Shown: piece after piece, positions 7,324 to 16,104 of the stretch
Numbering within the stretch: the stretch's first letter is position 1
Layout: each line of letters starts with the position of its first letter
Source: DATBGO01 sp050011895
Lineage (GTDB): Bacteria > Actinomycetota > Actinomycetes > Streptosporangiales > Streptosporangiaceae
Assembly (NCBI GenBank): GCA_050011895.1
Contig: JBEKIF010000036.1
Location: 1-44,326, forward strand
Length of the DNA: 44,326 nucleotides
Direction: 5' to 3'
Position numbers and translations under genes: made by a program
Notes under the pieces: generated by a model
What the model was told of the DNA's origin: nothing
The model's input: only the letters and a program-made list of their open reading frames with translations
Databases searched by the model: none

Positions 7324-8420
7324 TGCCCGGCCTCGCCCGCCTGATCATGCGGCGGCTTCGCCGCGACGAGCGGGGCGCGGTGGCCGTTCTCGTCGCGCTG
7401 CTGATCGGCGGCGGCGTGCTGACCGGGATGGCCGCCCTGGTGGTCGGCGTCGGCCAGCTGTACGCCGAGCGTGCCCAGCTGCAGAATGGCGCCGATGCAG
7501 CCGCCCTCGCGGTGGCGAAGAGCTGCGCCGCAGGCACCTGCACACCAGCCCTGGCCACGACGTACGCCGACGCGAACGCCAGCGACGGGGTGTCAGCGGT
7601 TCCCCTGGTGTGCGGATCTGGCAGCCTGGGCGGCTGCCCGGCCAGCACCGGCAGGATGGCCGACTGCCCGGCGCCGCCCGGCGGGCCTGATTACCTGGAT
7701 GTGCACACGGCCACTGAGAATACGGACGGCTCGAGCCTGCTGCCCGCGGCCTTCGTCCGCACGCTGCCCGGCGAGGCGGACTACAAGGGCACCGCCGTGG
7801 GCGCCTGCGCGCAGGCGGAGTGGGGGCCGCCGCTGACCGCGACCACCACCGCGTTCACCGTCTCGGCCTGCGAATGGGACACGGCGACCAGCCTGGGGGC
7901 ATCGCTCGCTGCGCCGCCGCCCTACCCGCCCAGCCCGCTGCCTGACCCGTCGATCGATCAGGTGCTCAAGCTCCGCGCCACCGCGGGCAGCGGCTGCCCG
8001 AGCCAGTCGGCCCCGGCGGACGGTCCCGGCACATTCGGCTGGACCGACGACCAGACCGGGACCTGCGCAATGGCCGTAACCGGCAGCACCTATGCGGCCG
8101 GCCCCGACGAATCCGGGCTGTCCTGCGCGGGGGCGCTGGCCGCTGCGGTGGCCAGCCGCGCCCCGGTCGACATCCCGGTCTATTCCTCGGTCGCTGGTAC
8201 CGGCAGCGACGCTGTCTACACCCTGAAGGGCTTCGCTGCCTTTGTCATCACCGGTTACCAGCTGCCCGGATCCGCCGCCTCGGACTGGCTGGACCCCGCG
8301 AACGACTGCACCGGCTCGGACGAATGCATCAATGGCTTCTTCGTCCGTGCGCTGATCCCGGCGTCCGGCGCCGTGGGCGGGCCGGACCTCGGCGCTACTG
8401 AGATCAAGCTCAGCGGCTGA
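7311..8420 (+). CDS. TadG-like Flp pilus assembly protein
   Basis: A 369-residue protein with the Tad N-terminal domain pattern (RDERGAVAVLVALLIGGGVLTGMAALVVGVGQLYAERAQLQNGADAAALA), a membrane-anchored segment followed by a large extracytoplasmic Cys-containing region. Cysteines occur through the ectodomain, suggesting disulfides. GTG 7311 overlaps the end of tadE by 13 bp; the ATG at 7323, sharing one base with the tadE stop, is an alternative start. Unlike long proteobacterial TadG it has no recognisable von Willebrand A domain. The probable role is anchoring or finishing the pilus at the cell surface. Confidence 0.8.
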   Translation: MRELMPGLARLIMRRLRRDERGAVAVLVALLIGGGVLTGMAALVVGVGQLYAERAQLQNGADAAALAVAKSCAAGTCTPALATTYADANASDGVSAVPLVCGSGSLGGCPASTGRMADCPAPPGGPDYLDVHTATENTDGSSLLPAAFVRTLPGEADYKGTAVGACAQAEWGPPLTATTTAFTVSACEWDTATSLGASLAAPPPYPPSPLPDPSIDQVLKLRATAGSGCPSQSAPADGPGTFGWTDDQTGTCAMAVTGSTYAAGPDESGLSCAGALAAAVASRAPVDIPVYSSVAGTGSDAVYTLKGFAAFVITGYQLPGSAASDWLDPANDCTGSDECINGFFVRALIPASGAVGGPDLGATEIKLSG

Positions 8421-8460
8421 TGTGCGCCAGCCGGCGAGCCCACGCCAGGAAAGAGGAACC

Positions 8461-9333
8461 GTGAAGCGTCGAGTACTGACCATTGCACTGGCGATGCTGT
8501 TCGCCGTGCTCGGCACCGGGGGAGTGCTGGCCTATGTCCGCCAGGCCAACACCCGCGCCCTCGCCGGACAGAAAGCGGTCAGCGTGCTAGTAGCGGGAGG
8601 ACTGATTCCGTCCGGCACCACCGCGGCCGCGGCGTTGCATGACGGACTGCTGACCAGCCAGAAGCTGCCCGCGGCATCGCTGCCCGCCGACGCGATGACC
8701 TCGATTCCGCCCGGCCTCGGCGCGCTCGTGCTGAGCGCAGACGTCCAGCAGGGACAGCTGCTGCTGCGCCCGATGCTGGTGACGGCTGCCCAGGTGACGA
8801 GCGGCCTGCCGATCCCGGCCGGCATGGTCGCGGTGACCGTCAACCTCTGCCTGCCGGAGGCGGTGGCTGGCTACATCAAAGCGGGCTCGGAGGTTGAGGT
8901 GTTCAACACCTACGGTCCCAAGGCCACCACGCTGACCGCGGCGTCGAACTGTACCCCGCCGCATGAGCAGCAGGATTACGGCGACGCCCATACCCGGATA
9001 GTGCTGCCCAGGGTGCAAGTGCTGTCCGTGGGGCCAGCTCCCGCAAGCCCGTCGGGGTCATCCTCCACCTCTGGGTCATCCTCCGCGTCCACTACGGACA
9101 CGCTGGTGACGGTGGCCGTCAGCCAGGCAAACGCCGGGCGGCTGATCCTGCTCACCGAGACGGGGCTGCCGTACCTGGCCCTGCTCACCGGATCTTCCCA
9201 GACCAGCGTCGACACCAGATTCGTGCCGCCGTCCGGGCCACCGCCGGGCAAGCGGCCGTCGGGCAACCGGCCGTCGGGCAACCGGCCGCCGTCCGCGTCG
9301 GCGTCGACCACGTCGCCCTCGGCCAAGCCGTGA
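8461..9333 (+). CDS. cpaB: CpaB/RcpC-type pilus assembly protein (SAF domain)
   Basis: 290 residues from GTG 8461, which is preceded by AGGAAAGAGGAA. One N-terminal transmembrane helix (TIALAMLFAVLGTGGVLAYV) is followed by a SAF-like domain (VLVAGGLIPSGT and LLLRPMLV), then a CpaB-type region with IPAGMVAVTVNLCLPEAVAGYIKAGSEVEVF. Two low-complexity Ser/Pro stretches follow, one at about 195-215 and one in the C-terminal tail, where PSGNR-type units repeat. In Tad systems this protein sits in the periplasm or cell wall and helps pilus extrusion. The position between TadG-like and TadZ genes supports the call. Confidence 0.85.
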   Translation: MKRRVLTIALAMLFAVLGTGGVLAYVRQANTRALAGQKAVSVLVAGGLIPSGTTAAAALHDGLLTSQKLPAASLPADAMTSIPPGLGALVLSADVQQGQLLLRPMLVTAAQVTSGLPIPAGMVAVTVNLCLPEAVAGYIKAGSEVEVFNTYGPKATTLTAASNCTPPHEQQDYGDAHTRIVLPRVQVLSVGPAPASPSGSSSTSGSSSASTTDTLVTVAVSQANAGRLILLTETGLPYLALLTGSSQTSVDTRFVPPSGPPPGKRPSGNRPSGNRPPSASASTTSPSAKP

Positions 9334-9348
9334 TGTGAGGAGATACAC

Positions 9349-10521
9349 GTGCCCATTCTGTGCGAGCCGGCCGTCACCGCCGGAGAGCTGATCACCAGTA
9401 TTGGCGGCCAGGTCCGCGGCGCGGACAGCCTCGTCATGGCGGCCAGGCTGCTCGACAACGATCCCGCTGAGATGCTGGTGGTGATCGGCCCCGAGACGGA
9501 GGCCAACGAGGCGCTGGCGTTCGCGGCGCAACTGCGGCTGGCCCGGCCGGCCGTCGGGGTAATCCTGGCACGCGAATACGTCAACGTCGCCCTGCTCTCC
9601 CGCGCATTGCAGTCCGGGGTCAGGGAGGTTGTCCTCGCGGGCGACCGTGCCGCGCTGACCGCCGCCTGCCGTCGCTCGCGCGAGCTGTCCCGTCAGCTGG
9701 TCGCCGCGACCGCTGAGGACGCCGTGGCCGCTCCGGATGGCAGGATCGTCACCGTCTTCGCCGCCAAGGGCGGGTGCGGCAAGACCACGCTGTCGATCAA
9801 CCTGGCCGTGGCCCTGGCCAGGGGAACCGGCCAGCGGGTGTGCGTCGTCGACCTCGACCTCGCGTTCGGCGACGTCGCGGTGAGCGTGCAGCTCGACCCG
9901 GCCCGGACCATAGTGGACGCCGTGCCGATGGCCGGGCACCTGGACACCACAGGTGCCGCCTCGCTGCTGACCCGTTACCGGCCCGGGCTGGAGATGCTGC
10001 TGGCGCCGGTCACCCCCGGCGACGCGGAGAAGGTGCCGCCCGCACTGGCGGGCGAGCTCCTCGCCGTGCTGCGCGGCATGTTCGACTACGTCGTGGTGGA
10101 CACGCCCGCGCAATTCAGCGAGCACGTGCTCACCGCGATGGACGCCTCCGCGCACCTCGTGCTGCTCACCACACCGGATGTGCCAGCGGTGAAGAACCTT
10201 CGCGTAGCGCTGGACATGATGGACCTGCTTTCCTATCCGCGGGAGATCCGCTCGGTGGTGCTCAACCGCTCGGACTCCAAGGTGGGGCTGAGCCTGGAGG
10301 ATGTGGAGCGCGTGGTGCGCAGCCCGATCGCCGCGCAGGTCCCGTCCAGCCGCGCCGTGCCTATCTCGATCAACGCAGGTACCCCGATCACGATGTCCAG
10401 TTCGGGGCATCCGGTGAGCCAGGCCATCATCGGGTTCGCGCGGCAGCGGCTGCTCGCCGGACCGGTGGCGTCCTCGGCTGGGCTGCTGTCCCGGTCACGG
10501 CGCAGAAGGCGGTCGGCATGA
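9349..10521 (+). CDS. tadZ: TadZ/CpaE-like MinD-family ATPase
   Basis: 390 residues from GTG 9349, with GAGGAG nine or so bases upstream. The N-terminal part (about 1-120) is an atypical receiver-like domain as in CpaE/TadZ. From residue 130 comes a MinD/ParA ATPase: deviant Walker A AAKGGCGKTT with Lys140 and Lys145, then VVDLDLAFGDVAV and the VVDTPAQF switch II motif. TadZ marks the cellular position of the Tad secretion machine. The gene overlaps the next one by 4 bp (ATGA), so the two products are probably made in step. Confidence 0.9.
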   Translation: MPILCEPAVTAGELITSIGGQVRGADSLVMAARLLDNDPAEMLVVIGPETEANEALAFAAQLRLARPAVGVILAREYVNVALLSRALQSGVREVVLAGDRAALTAACRRSRELSRQLVAATAEDAVAAPDGRIVTVFAAKGGCGKTTLSINLAVALARGTGQRVCVVDLDLAFGDVAVSVQLDPARTIVDAVPMAGHLDTTGAASLLTRYRPGLEMLLAPVTPGDAEKVPPALAGELLAVLRGMFDYVVVDTPAQFSEHVLTAMDASAHLVLLTTPDVPAVKNLRVALDMMDLLSYPREIRSVVLNRSDSKVGLSLEDVERVVRSPIAAQVPSSRAVPISINAGTPITMSSSGHPVSQAIIGFARQRLLAGPVASSAGLLSRSRRRRRSA

Positions 10522-11885
10522 GCCTTTCCGACCGGCTGGCCCAGCGGGCGCCAGCGGCAGTCCCGCTTGAGCATGCGGCCGTGCCCCGCCGCGCCGCCCG
10601 GCACGCCGACCCGTTTGCCGCGGTCAAGCGCAGCGTCCACGAGGCTCTCCTGGAGGCGCTCGGGCCTAGGTTGTACGACGCGCACCTTGATCAGCGGGAG
10701 CTTGAGCAGCGGGTCACGCAGACCCTGCAAGTAGTGCTACAGCATGACGAGAGCCCGCTGACGGCGGCCGACCGGTCGCGGGTCGCGCAGGAAGTCGCGG
10801 ACGAGATCCTCGGGCACGGCCCGCTTGAGCCTTACCTGCGTGATCCCGAAGTCTCCGAGATCATGGTCAACGGCCACGACCAGATCTACGTCGAGCGGGC
10901 CGGCCGTCTCCATTCCGTGGAGACGGCCTTCAGCGATGAGAGCCACCTGCGCCGCACCATCGAGAAGATCGTGGCCCGGGTGGGCCGCCGGGTCGACGAG
11001 GCCAGCCCCATGGTGGACGCGAGGCTGCCGGACGGCAGCCGGGTCAACGCGGTCGTGCCGCCGGTGGCGGTTGACGGCTCGCTGCTGACGATCAGGAAGT
11101 TCGCCGCTGACCCCTTTACCATGGCCGATCTCATCGCATTCGGGACCATGACTCCCGCGGTGGCCGAACTGCTGCGGGCTTGCGTGCGCGGCCGGCTGAA
11201 CATCGTGATCGGCGGCGGCACCGGCTCAGGCAAGACGACCAGCCTGAACGTGCTGTCCTCGTTTGTGCCCGCCGACGAACGGATCATCACCATCGAGGAC
11301 GCCGCCGAACTGCAACTGCGCCAGGACCATGTGCTCCGGATGGAATCGCGCCCGCCCAACCTGGAGGACCGTGGCGGGATCGCGATCCGGGACCTGGTGC
11401 GTAACGCGCTGCGGATGCGGCCGGACCGGATCATCATCGGGGAGGTCCGCGACGGGGCCGCGCTGGACATGCTGCAGGCCATGAACACTGGCCACGACGG
11501 TTCCATCACGACCGTGCACTCCAACTCGCCGCGCGACTCACTGTCGCGCCTGGAGACGATGGTGCTGATGGCGGGCTTGGAACTGCCGCAGCGCACGATT
11601 CGTGAGCAGATGGCATCGGCCATCGACCTGATAGTGCACCAGACCCGGCTCAAGGATGGCACTCGGCGGATCACGCACATCACCGAGGTCGACCACCTGG
11701 AGGGCGACATTATCGCGCTGCAGGACCTGTTCCTCTTCGACTTCCACGCCGGAGTGGACGAGCACGGACGGTACCAGGGGGTACTGCGCAGCACCGGCTT
11801 GCGCGCTCGCTTCACGGACACCCTGGCCGATCGCGGCGTCCGCGTGCCGCCTGGGATCTTCGGGATCGAGGAGTACCGGCGATGA
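10518..11885 (+). CDS. tadA: TadA/CpaF-type secretion ATPase
   Basis: 455 residues starting at ATG 10518, which overlaps the tadZ stop. Hallmarks of the type II/IV secretion ATPase family: the N-terminal domain with PLEPYLRDPEVSEIMVNG, Walker A GGGTGSGKTT (Lys239), the Asp box IITIEDAAELQL, Walker B RIIIGEVRD and the His box (GHDGSITTVHSNS). It powers polymerisation of Flp pilin. An open frame reaching back to 9774 is antisense-like extension inside tadZ. The gene overlaps tadB by 4 bp. Confidence 0.95.
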   Translation: MSLSDRLAQRAPAAVPLEHAAVPRRAARHADPFAAVKRSVHEALLEALGPRLYDAHLDQRELEQRVTQTLQVVLQHDESPLTAADRSRVAQEVADEILGHGPLEPYLRDPEVSEIMVNGHDQIYVERAGRLHSVETAFSDESHLRRTIEKIVARVGRRVDEASPMVDARLPDGSRVNAVVPPVAVDGSLLTIRKFAADPFTMADLIAFGTMTPAVAELLRACVRGRLNIVIGGGTGSGKTTSLNVLSSFVPADERIITIEDAAELQLRQDHVLRMESRPPNLEDRGGIAIRDLVRNALRMRPDRIIIGEVRDGAALDMLQAMNTGHDGSITTVHSNSPRDSLSRLETMVLMAGLELPQRTIREQMASAIDLIVHQTRLKDGTRRITHITEVDHLEGDIIALQDLFLFDFHAGVDEHGRYQGVLRSTGLRARFTDTLADRGVRVPPGIFGIEEYRR

Positions 11886-12943
11886 GCAGGATGCGAATCG
11901 GGGGCCTGCCGGGGGCCGTGCCGGCGCTGACGGTCGCGGCTGGCCATCAAGGCACAGCCCCGCTGGCCGGGGGCTGGTCGTCATCATTGATCGCAGTGCT
12001 GGCCGCTGTTTTCGTGGCGCTCCTTGTGCTGGCGCTGCTGGCGGTCGGCTCGCTGACCCGGGGTGACCGAAACCGAGATCTGGTCGGTCAGATCGAGCCG
12101 TATGGCGCGCGGCACGGGCCCGCCCCGGCAGCCGCTGACGGGATGGTGGCCAGGACTGCCGTCGGCTGGGCGGCGCGCCTGCTGCGCTCAAGCAACGCCG
12201 AGCAGCGTCTTGCGCAGCGGCTGGACCTGGCGGGCATCGCGCAGACGCCCGCTGAATGGGTGCTGCTTGGCGGCTGTGCCTGCGTGGTGCTGACGGCAGC
12301 GCTGACCATCCTCGGCGGCAGCATCCTGATCGGCCTGCCGGCCGGCTTCCTGTTCGGCTGGCTCGGCATGCGGCTCGCTGTCAGCGTCAGGATCACCAGG
12401 CGCCGGGCCGCTTTCAGCGACCAATTGCCGGACGTACTGCAGTTCATCACGGGTTCGCTGAAGTCCGGCTTCTCGTTGTCCCTGGCGCTTGGGGCGGTGG
12501 TGCGCGAGGAGGTCAGGCCCACGGCGGGCGAATTCGCCCGGGCGCTAGCCGAGGCCCGCGTCGGCGTCGACCTGGAGGTCGCCCTGGAGGCGGTCGCGAA
12601 CCGGATGGACTGCGACGATCTGCGGTGGGCGGTCATGGCGATCCGCATCCAGCGCGAGGTGGGCGGCAATCTCGCCGAGGTCCTGGGCACGACCGCAGGC
12701 ACGATGCGCGAGCGGGCGTCTCTCCACCGCCACATGCGGGGGCTTACCGCGGAGGGGCGGCTGTCCGCCTACATCCTGACCGCGCTGCCGATATTGGTCG
12801 GCGGCTGGCTGATGTTCAGCGACCGGAGTTACATGCGCCCGCTCTACACCACAGGTCTCGGGCTGGTCATGCTGGGCAGCGCCGCGGTGCTGTTCGTGCT
12901 GGGTGCGCTGTGGATGCGCGTGCTCATCAAGGTGGAGGTCTGA
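11882..12943 (+). CDS. tadB: TadB inner-membrane platform protein (T2SSF family)
   Basis: 353 residues. ATG 11882 overlaps the tadA stop by 4 bp. A hydrophobic segment lies near residues 37-62. The GspF/T2SSF domain follows (RRAAFSDQLPDVLQFITGSLKSGFSLSLAL, then RMDCDDLRWAVMAIRIQREVGGNLAEVL), with C-terminal membrane helices (AYILTALPILVGGWLMF and a last one near the end). TadB pairs with TadC as the membrane platform that couples the ATPase to pilin. The gap to tadC is one base. Confidence 0.93.
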   Translation: MSRMRIGGLPGAVPALTVAAGHQGTAPLAGGWSSSLIAVLAAVFVALLVLALLAVGSLTRGDRNRDLVGQIEPYGARHGPAPAAADGMVARTAVGWAARLLRSSNAEQRLAQRLDLAGIAQTPAEWVLLGGCACVVLTAALTILGGSILIGLPAGFLFGWLGMRLAVSVRITRRRAAFSDQLPDVLQFITGSLKSGFSLSLALGAVVREEVRPTAGEFARALAEARVGVDLEVALEAVANRMDCDDLRWAVMAIRIQREVGGNLAEVLGTTAGTMRERASLHRHMRGLTAEGRLSAYILTALPILVGGWLMFSDRSYMRPLYTTGLGLVMLGSAAVLFVLGALWMRVLIKVEV

Positions 12944-12944
12944 G

Positions 12945-13862
12945 ATGCCAGGTGCCGTCCTGCTGGCCGGCGGCCTCTGCATGCTGGGGCTCGCGATCGC
13001 GATGGCCGTCGTGGCCGTCAGGCCGGCCAGATCCGGGCAGCGCGGGGCCGCTGGCGCGCTGGCTGCCATTGAGCGCCGCTATGCCCAGGGTGGTCCGGCG
13101 GCAGCCACGGAGGGTTCCGACCCGTTCGCTGCCGTGCCGGGGTGGGTGCGAGGGCTGGCGGTTCGGCTATCTCCGTCCGGTATCACCAGCACGTTGCAGC
13201 GCAGGCTGGACCTCGCGGGCAATCCGGAACGCTGGACGCCTGACCGCATTCTCGCGGCCAAGGGGCTGGCGCTCCTGGTGCTTGGCGGGCTCGGCGGGTT
13301 GTACGGGCTGGGCAGTCTCGGCCTGCTTTTCCTATGCGTCAGCATTGGCGGCTGCGTCGGCTTCTTCCTACCGGATGTGCTGCTGTACAACGCTGGCCAG
13401 AAACGGCAGGCGCGGATCCAGGCCCTGCTGCCTGACGCGCTGGACATGCTCACCGTCTGCGTGGAGGCCGGCCTCGGTTTCGACGCCGCGCTCAGCAAGG
13501 TGGCACGCAATACGGATGGCCCGCTGGCCGCGGAGTTCGCCCGCGCCCTGCAGGAGATTCAGATCGGTACCTCCCGAAGCCAGGCGCTGCGCGCGATGGT
13601 CGCCCGCACCACAGTTCCTGAGTTGCGGTCATTCGTCTCGGCCCTGGTCCAGGCGGGCGATCTGGGCATCGGCATCGCCACGGTGTTGCGGGAGCAGGCC
13701 AAGGAAATGCGGCTCCGGCGTCGCCAGCGAGCCGAGGAGAAGGCGCAAAAGGTACCAATCAAGATCCTTTTTCCGCTGATCTTCTGCCTGCTCCCTTCGC
13801 TCCTCGTGGCCATCATCGGGCCAGGTGTGATCACGATCGCGCATTCGTTCCTCGGAAAGTAG
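12945..13862 (+). CDS. tadC: TadC inner-membrane platform protein (T2SSF family)
   Basis: 305 residues. ATG 12945 comes one base after the tadB stop. It has an N-terminal hydrophobic helix, two mid membrane helices (GLALLVLGGLGGLYGLGSLGLLFL), then the T2SSF domain (ALLPDALDMLTVCVEAGLGFDAALSKVA, and VSALVQAGDLGIGIATVLREQAKEMR) and a C-terminal helix (FPLIFCLLPSLLVAIIGPGVI). It completes the Tad core of ATPase plus two platform proteins. No outer-membrane secretin or TadD-type gene follows, as expected for a monoderm. Confidence 0.92.
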   Translation: MPGAVLLAGGLCMLGLAIAMAVVAVRPARSGQRGAAGALAAIERRYAQGGPAAATEGSDPFAAVPGWVRGLAVRLSPSGITSTLQRRLDLAGNPERWTPDRILAAKGLALLVLGGLGGLYGLGSLGLLFLCVSIGGCVGFFLPDVLLYNAGQKRQARIQALLPDALDMLTVCVEAGLGFDAALSKVARNTDGPLAAEFARALQEIQIGTSRSQALRAMVARTTVPELRSFVSALVQAGDLGIGIATVLREQAKEMRLRRRQRAEEKAQKVPIKILFPLIFCLLPSLLVAIIGPGVITIAHSFLGK

Positions 13863-13869
13863 ACACATT

Positions 13870-14523
13870 ATGACAATCGCTTCCCGACGGGCCCAGCCAG
13901 ATGTCGGCAAGGTGATCATGGTCCCGGCGGCGGCGGTGATGCTGACCTTCGACCTGACCACGCTGATCCATGGCAGCGCCGCCGCCGGCGCCGCCGGCGC
14001 GCTGGGATCGCTCGGCATGCTCCTGGTCGGTGCCTTCTACCTGCTGATGATCTGGTGCTACCTGCGGCGCGGCCCGGCCATCGCCACGACCGGCTCGATC
14101 ACCGCCCGGGTGGCCGCGGTGGTCGCCACCCTGACCCCGTTCGCGATCCCGCTGCTGCACGCCGCGCCGCCAGTAGGGGGCCGCCTGTACGCCGCCGACG
14201 CCCTGCTGGCGGCGGGCACGGCGTGGTCGGTGTGGTCACTGCGGTACCTGGGCCGCAACCTGTCGGTGTTCGCGCAGGCCCGCGAGCTGGTCGACGGCGG
14301 CCCTTACCGGTGGATCCGGCATCCCCTGTACGCGGGGGAGATCGTGTCCTCGCTCGGTCTCGCCATTTACGCAGGCACGCTGGCGGCGTTCGGCGTCGTG
14401 CTGGTCTTCTGCGCACTGCAGGGATACCGCGTGCTGCGGGAGGAGCAGGTGCTGCTGCGGGCGCTGCCGCGCTATCGCAGCTACCGCGACCGCACCGCCG
14501 CCCTGTTTCCCGGCCTTTTCTAG
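13870..14523 (+). CDS. ICMT/PEMT-like membrane methyltransferase
   Basis: 217 residues with about five hydrophobic helices and the C-terminal signature of the isoprenylcysteine carboxyl methyltransferase family: GPYRWIRHPLYAGEIVSSLG followed by a second half with YRVLREEQVLLRALPRYRSYRDR. The motif forms the SAM-binding pocket at the membrane face. It starts 7 bp after tadC, so it is very probably in the same transcript. Whether it modifies a pilus component or a lipid is unknown; bacterial members mostly act on lipids or quinone-like molecules. Its placement as the last gene of the Tad run is unusual enough to note. Confidence 0.85.
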   Translation: MTIASRRAQPDVGKVIMVPAAAVMLTFDLTTLIHGSAAAGAAGALGSLGMLLVGAFYLLMIWCYLRRGPAIATTGSITARVAAVVATLTPFAIPLLHAAPPVGGRLYAADALLAAGTAWSVWSLRYLGRNLSVFAQARELVDGGPYRWIRHPLYAGEIVSSLGLAIYAGTLAAFGVVLVFCALQGYRVLREEQVLLRALPRYRSYRDRTAALFPGLF

Positions 14524-14526
14524 GCT

Positions 14527-14636
14527 GGCGCCGGCCGCTCTGTTTCCCGGCCCTTCCAGTCCGGCGCCGGCCGCCCTGTTTCCCGGCCGCTCCCAGTCCG
14601 GCGCCGGCCGCCCTGTTTCCTGGCCGCTTCCAGTCC
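14527..14636. repeat. Three tandem 36-37-bp repeats
   Basis: Three imperfect copies of a 36-37-bp unit beginning GGCGCCGGCCGC and ending CCAGTCC lie directly after the stop codon of the methyltransferase gene. Each unit starts with the palindrome GGCGCC. Because they follow the last gene of the Tad run, they may act as a transcript end structure. Boundaries: 14527-14562, 14563-14599, 14600-14636. Confidence 0.85.
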
Positions 14637-14674
14637 GACGCCTCCAGTCTGGCGCCCGTCGACATGGTCGTCGC

Positions 14675-14706
14675 GATGACGCGATGACGCGATGACGCGA
14701 CGACGC
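14675..14706. repeat. Tandem 8-bp repeats at the putative gene start
   Basis: Three copies of GATGACGC followed by copies of the variant GACGACGC. The longest open frame of the next gene would begin at an ATG inside the third copy, so this array casts doubt on that start and may be a slippage-prone sequence just ahead of the gene. Confidence 0.8.
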
Positions 14707-15726
14707 GACGACCTTCGCGGCGTGGTCCCGTTATCCTCGGGTGCGGAAGGACGGCGGAGGGAAGGTGGTCGCATCAGCGGCGACGAGGTGCGGGACGGGG
14801 TGCCGCTGACTAACCTCGACCAGCCGTTGTTCGACGGGGCGGCCGCGGTCAAGCGGGATCTGGTGGACTATCTGGACGCCATCCGCGACCGCATCATCCC
14901 GGTGCTGGCCGACCGGCCGCTCTCGGTGATAAGGGTGCTCAGGGGCCAGCCGCCGTTCATGCAGAAGAACGTCCCCAAGTACACCCCGCCGTGGGTGCGG
15001 ACGGTGCCGTTGTGGGCGGAGACATCGAAGCGCGAGGTGTCCTATGCGCTGTGCAACGACCGGCGTACGTTGTTGTGGTTCGCCAACCAGCGTGCGGTGG
15101 AATACCACCCGACGCTGATCCGCGGTGATCACTGGGACCGCCCCACGCACCTGGTCCTCGACATCGACCCGCCGTCGGCTGATGCGTTCCCGCTGGCTGT
15201 CCGCGCCGCTCAGCTGGTCCGCCAGGTCCTGGCCGAGGCCGGCCTGGCGGGCGCGGTCAAGACCAGCGGCGCGAAGGGCGTGCACGTGTTCGTGCCCGTC
15301 GGGGCGCGGGCCACGATCGAGGAGGCGGCCGCGGCCACCCGCGCGATAGCCGCGCGGGCCGAGCGCCTCGACCCTGAGCTCGCGACGACGGCGTTTATCA
15401 GGGAGGACCGCGGCGGGAGGGTATTCCTCGATTCGACCAGGGCGGGCGGCGCTACGGTGGTGGCGGCCTACAGCCCCCGCCTGCGGCCTGGCGTGCCGGT
15501 GTCGTTCCCGGTGGCCTGGGAGAAGCTTGATCGTGCTGACCCCGGCGACTTCACCGTGCATACCGCGGCGCGGCTGACCGCCGACGTTGATCTGTGGGCG
15601 GCCCTCATGCCTGAGCCGCAGCAGCTGAGCCCGGAGCTGATCGAGGAAGGCCGGGCGATCCCGGTCGCCAGGGTTCAGGCGATGCACGAGGGCAAGCGGC
15701 GCGCCCGCGCCCGCCGGGCAAAATAG
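14692..15726 (+). CDS. LigD-type polymerase domain protein, copy 2 (divergent)
   Basis: Up to 344 residues. The homologous part starts around GVPLTNLDQPLFDGAAAVKRDLVDYLDAI, so the first 30 or so residues, which begin inside a tandem repeat, are probably not translated. GTG 14788 or a rare ATC near 14773 (8 bases after GGAGGGAAGG) are alternatives. POL-domain landmarks: PFMQKNVPKYTPPWV, DxD at Asp157 and Asp159 (VLDIDPPS), GAKGVHVFVPV, and the third acid Asp247. However, the segment after Asp247 reads LDSTRAGGATVVAAYSPR, lacking the YxQN and HKT residues kept in the other two copies of this window. It belongs to a separate subgroup of stand-alone LigD-POL-like proteins; catalytic acids remain, so activity is plausible. 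No Ku or ligase domain adjoins it. Confidence 0.82.
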   Translation: MTRRRDDLRGVVPLSSGAEGRRREGGRISGDEVRDGVPLTNLDQPLFDGAAAVKRDLVDYLDAIRDRIIPVLADRPLSVIRVLRGQPPFMQKNVPKYTPPWVRTVPLWAETSKREVSYALCNDRRTLLWFANQRAVEYHPTLIRGDHWDRPTHLVLDIDPPSADAFPLAVRAAQLVRQVLAEAGLAGAVKTSGAKGVHVFVPVGARATIEEAAAATRAIAARAERLDPELATTAFIREDRGGRVFLDSTRAGGATVVAAYSPRLRPGVPVSFPVAWEKLDRADPGDFTVHTAARLTADVDLWAALMPEPQQLSPELIEEGRAIPVARVQAMHEGKRRARARRAK

Positions 15727-15795
15727 CTACCCAGACCAGGCGTAGTAGGCGCACCCGGATCCGCTCCCGGCCGCCAAATGTGTACCGTGCGTGGC

Positions 15796-16104
15796 ATGAC
15801 AGTCAAACTCGTCGTCCTTTACACCCACCCGGAAGACTCAGACGCCTTTGATCGCCACTATCTCGGCACCCACCTGCTGCTGGTGAGCGGGCTCCCCGGT
15901 CTGCAGCGCGCTGAGAGCGGGCGATTCACAGCCGCCCTCGACTCTGGCGGGCAGACCTATTACCGGGCCGCCGCGCTGTATTTCGCCGATCGACAGATCC
16001 TGATGAAGGCCCTGGGCTCGGACGCAGGAAAGGCGACGGCGGCTGACTACCAGCAGATCGCCCCACCAGGATCGAGGATGTTCATCGAGGTCCTCGACGA
16101 GTGA
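15796..16104 (+). CDS. EthD-domain / small dimeric alpha-beta-barrel protein
   Basis: 102 residues from ATG 15796 (an in-frame upstream ATG at 15778 adds six poorly conserved residues). The sequence VKLVVLYTHPEDSDAFDRHYLGTHLLLVSGLPGLQ is the EthD pattern (PF07110), a ferredoxin-like fold of the dimeric alpha-beta-barrel clan. Family members accompany cytochrome P450 ether degradation or act in polyketide-like reactions, but many are orphans with unknown roles. It stands alone here between the polymerase gene and the flavin dehydrogenase, 112 bp before the latter. No specific substrate is inferred. Confidence 0.8.
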   Translation: MTVKLVVLYTHPEDSDAFDRHYLGTHLLLVSGLPGLQRAESGRFTAALDSGGQTYYRAAALYFADRQILMKALGSDAGKATAADYQQIAPPGSRMFIEVLDE

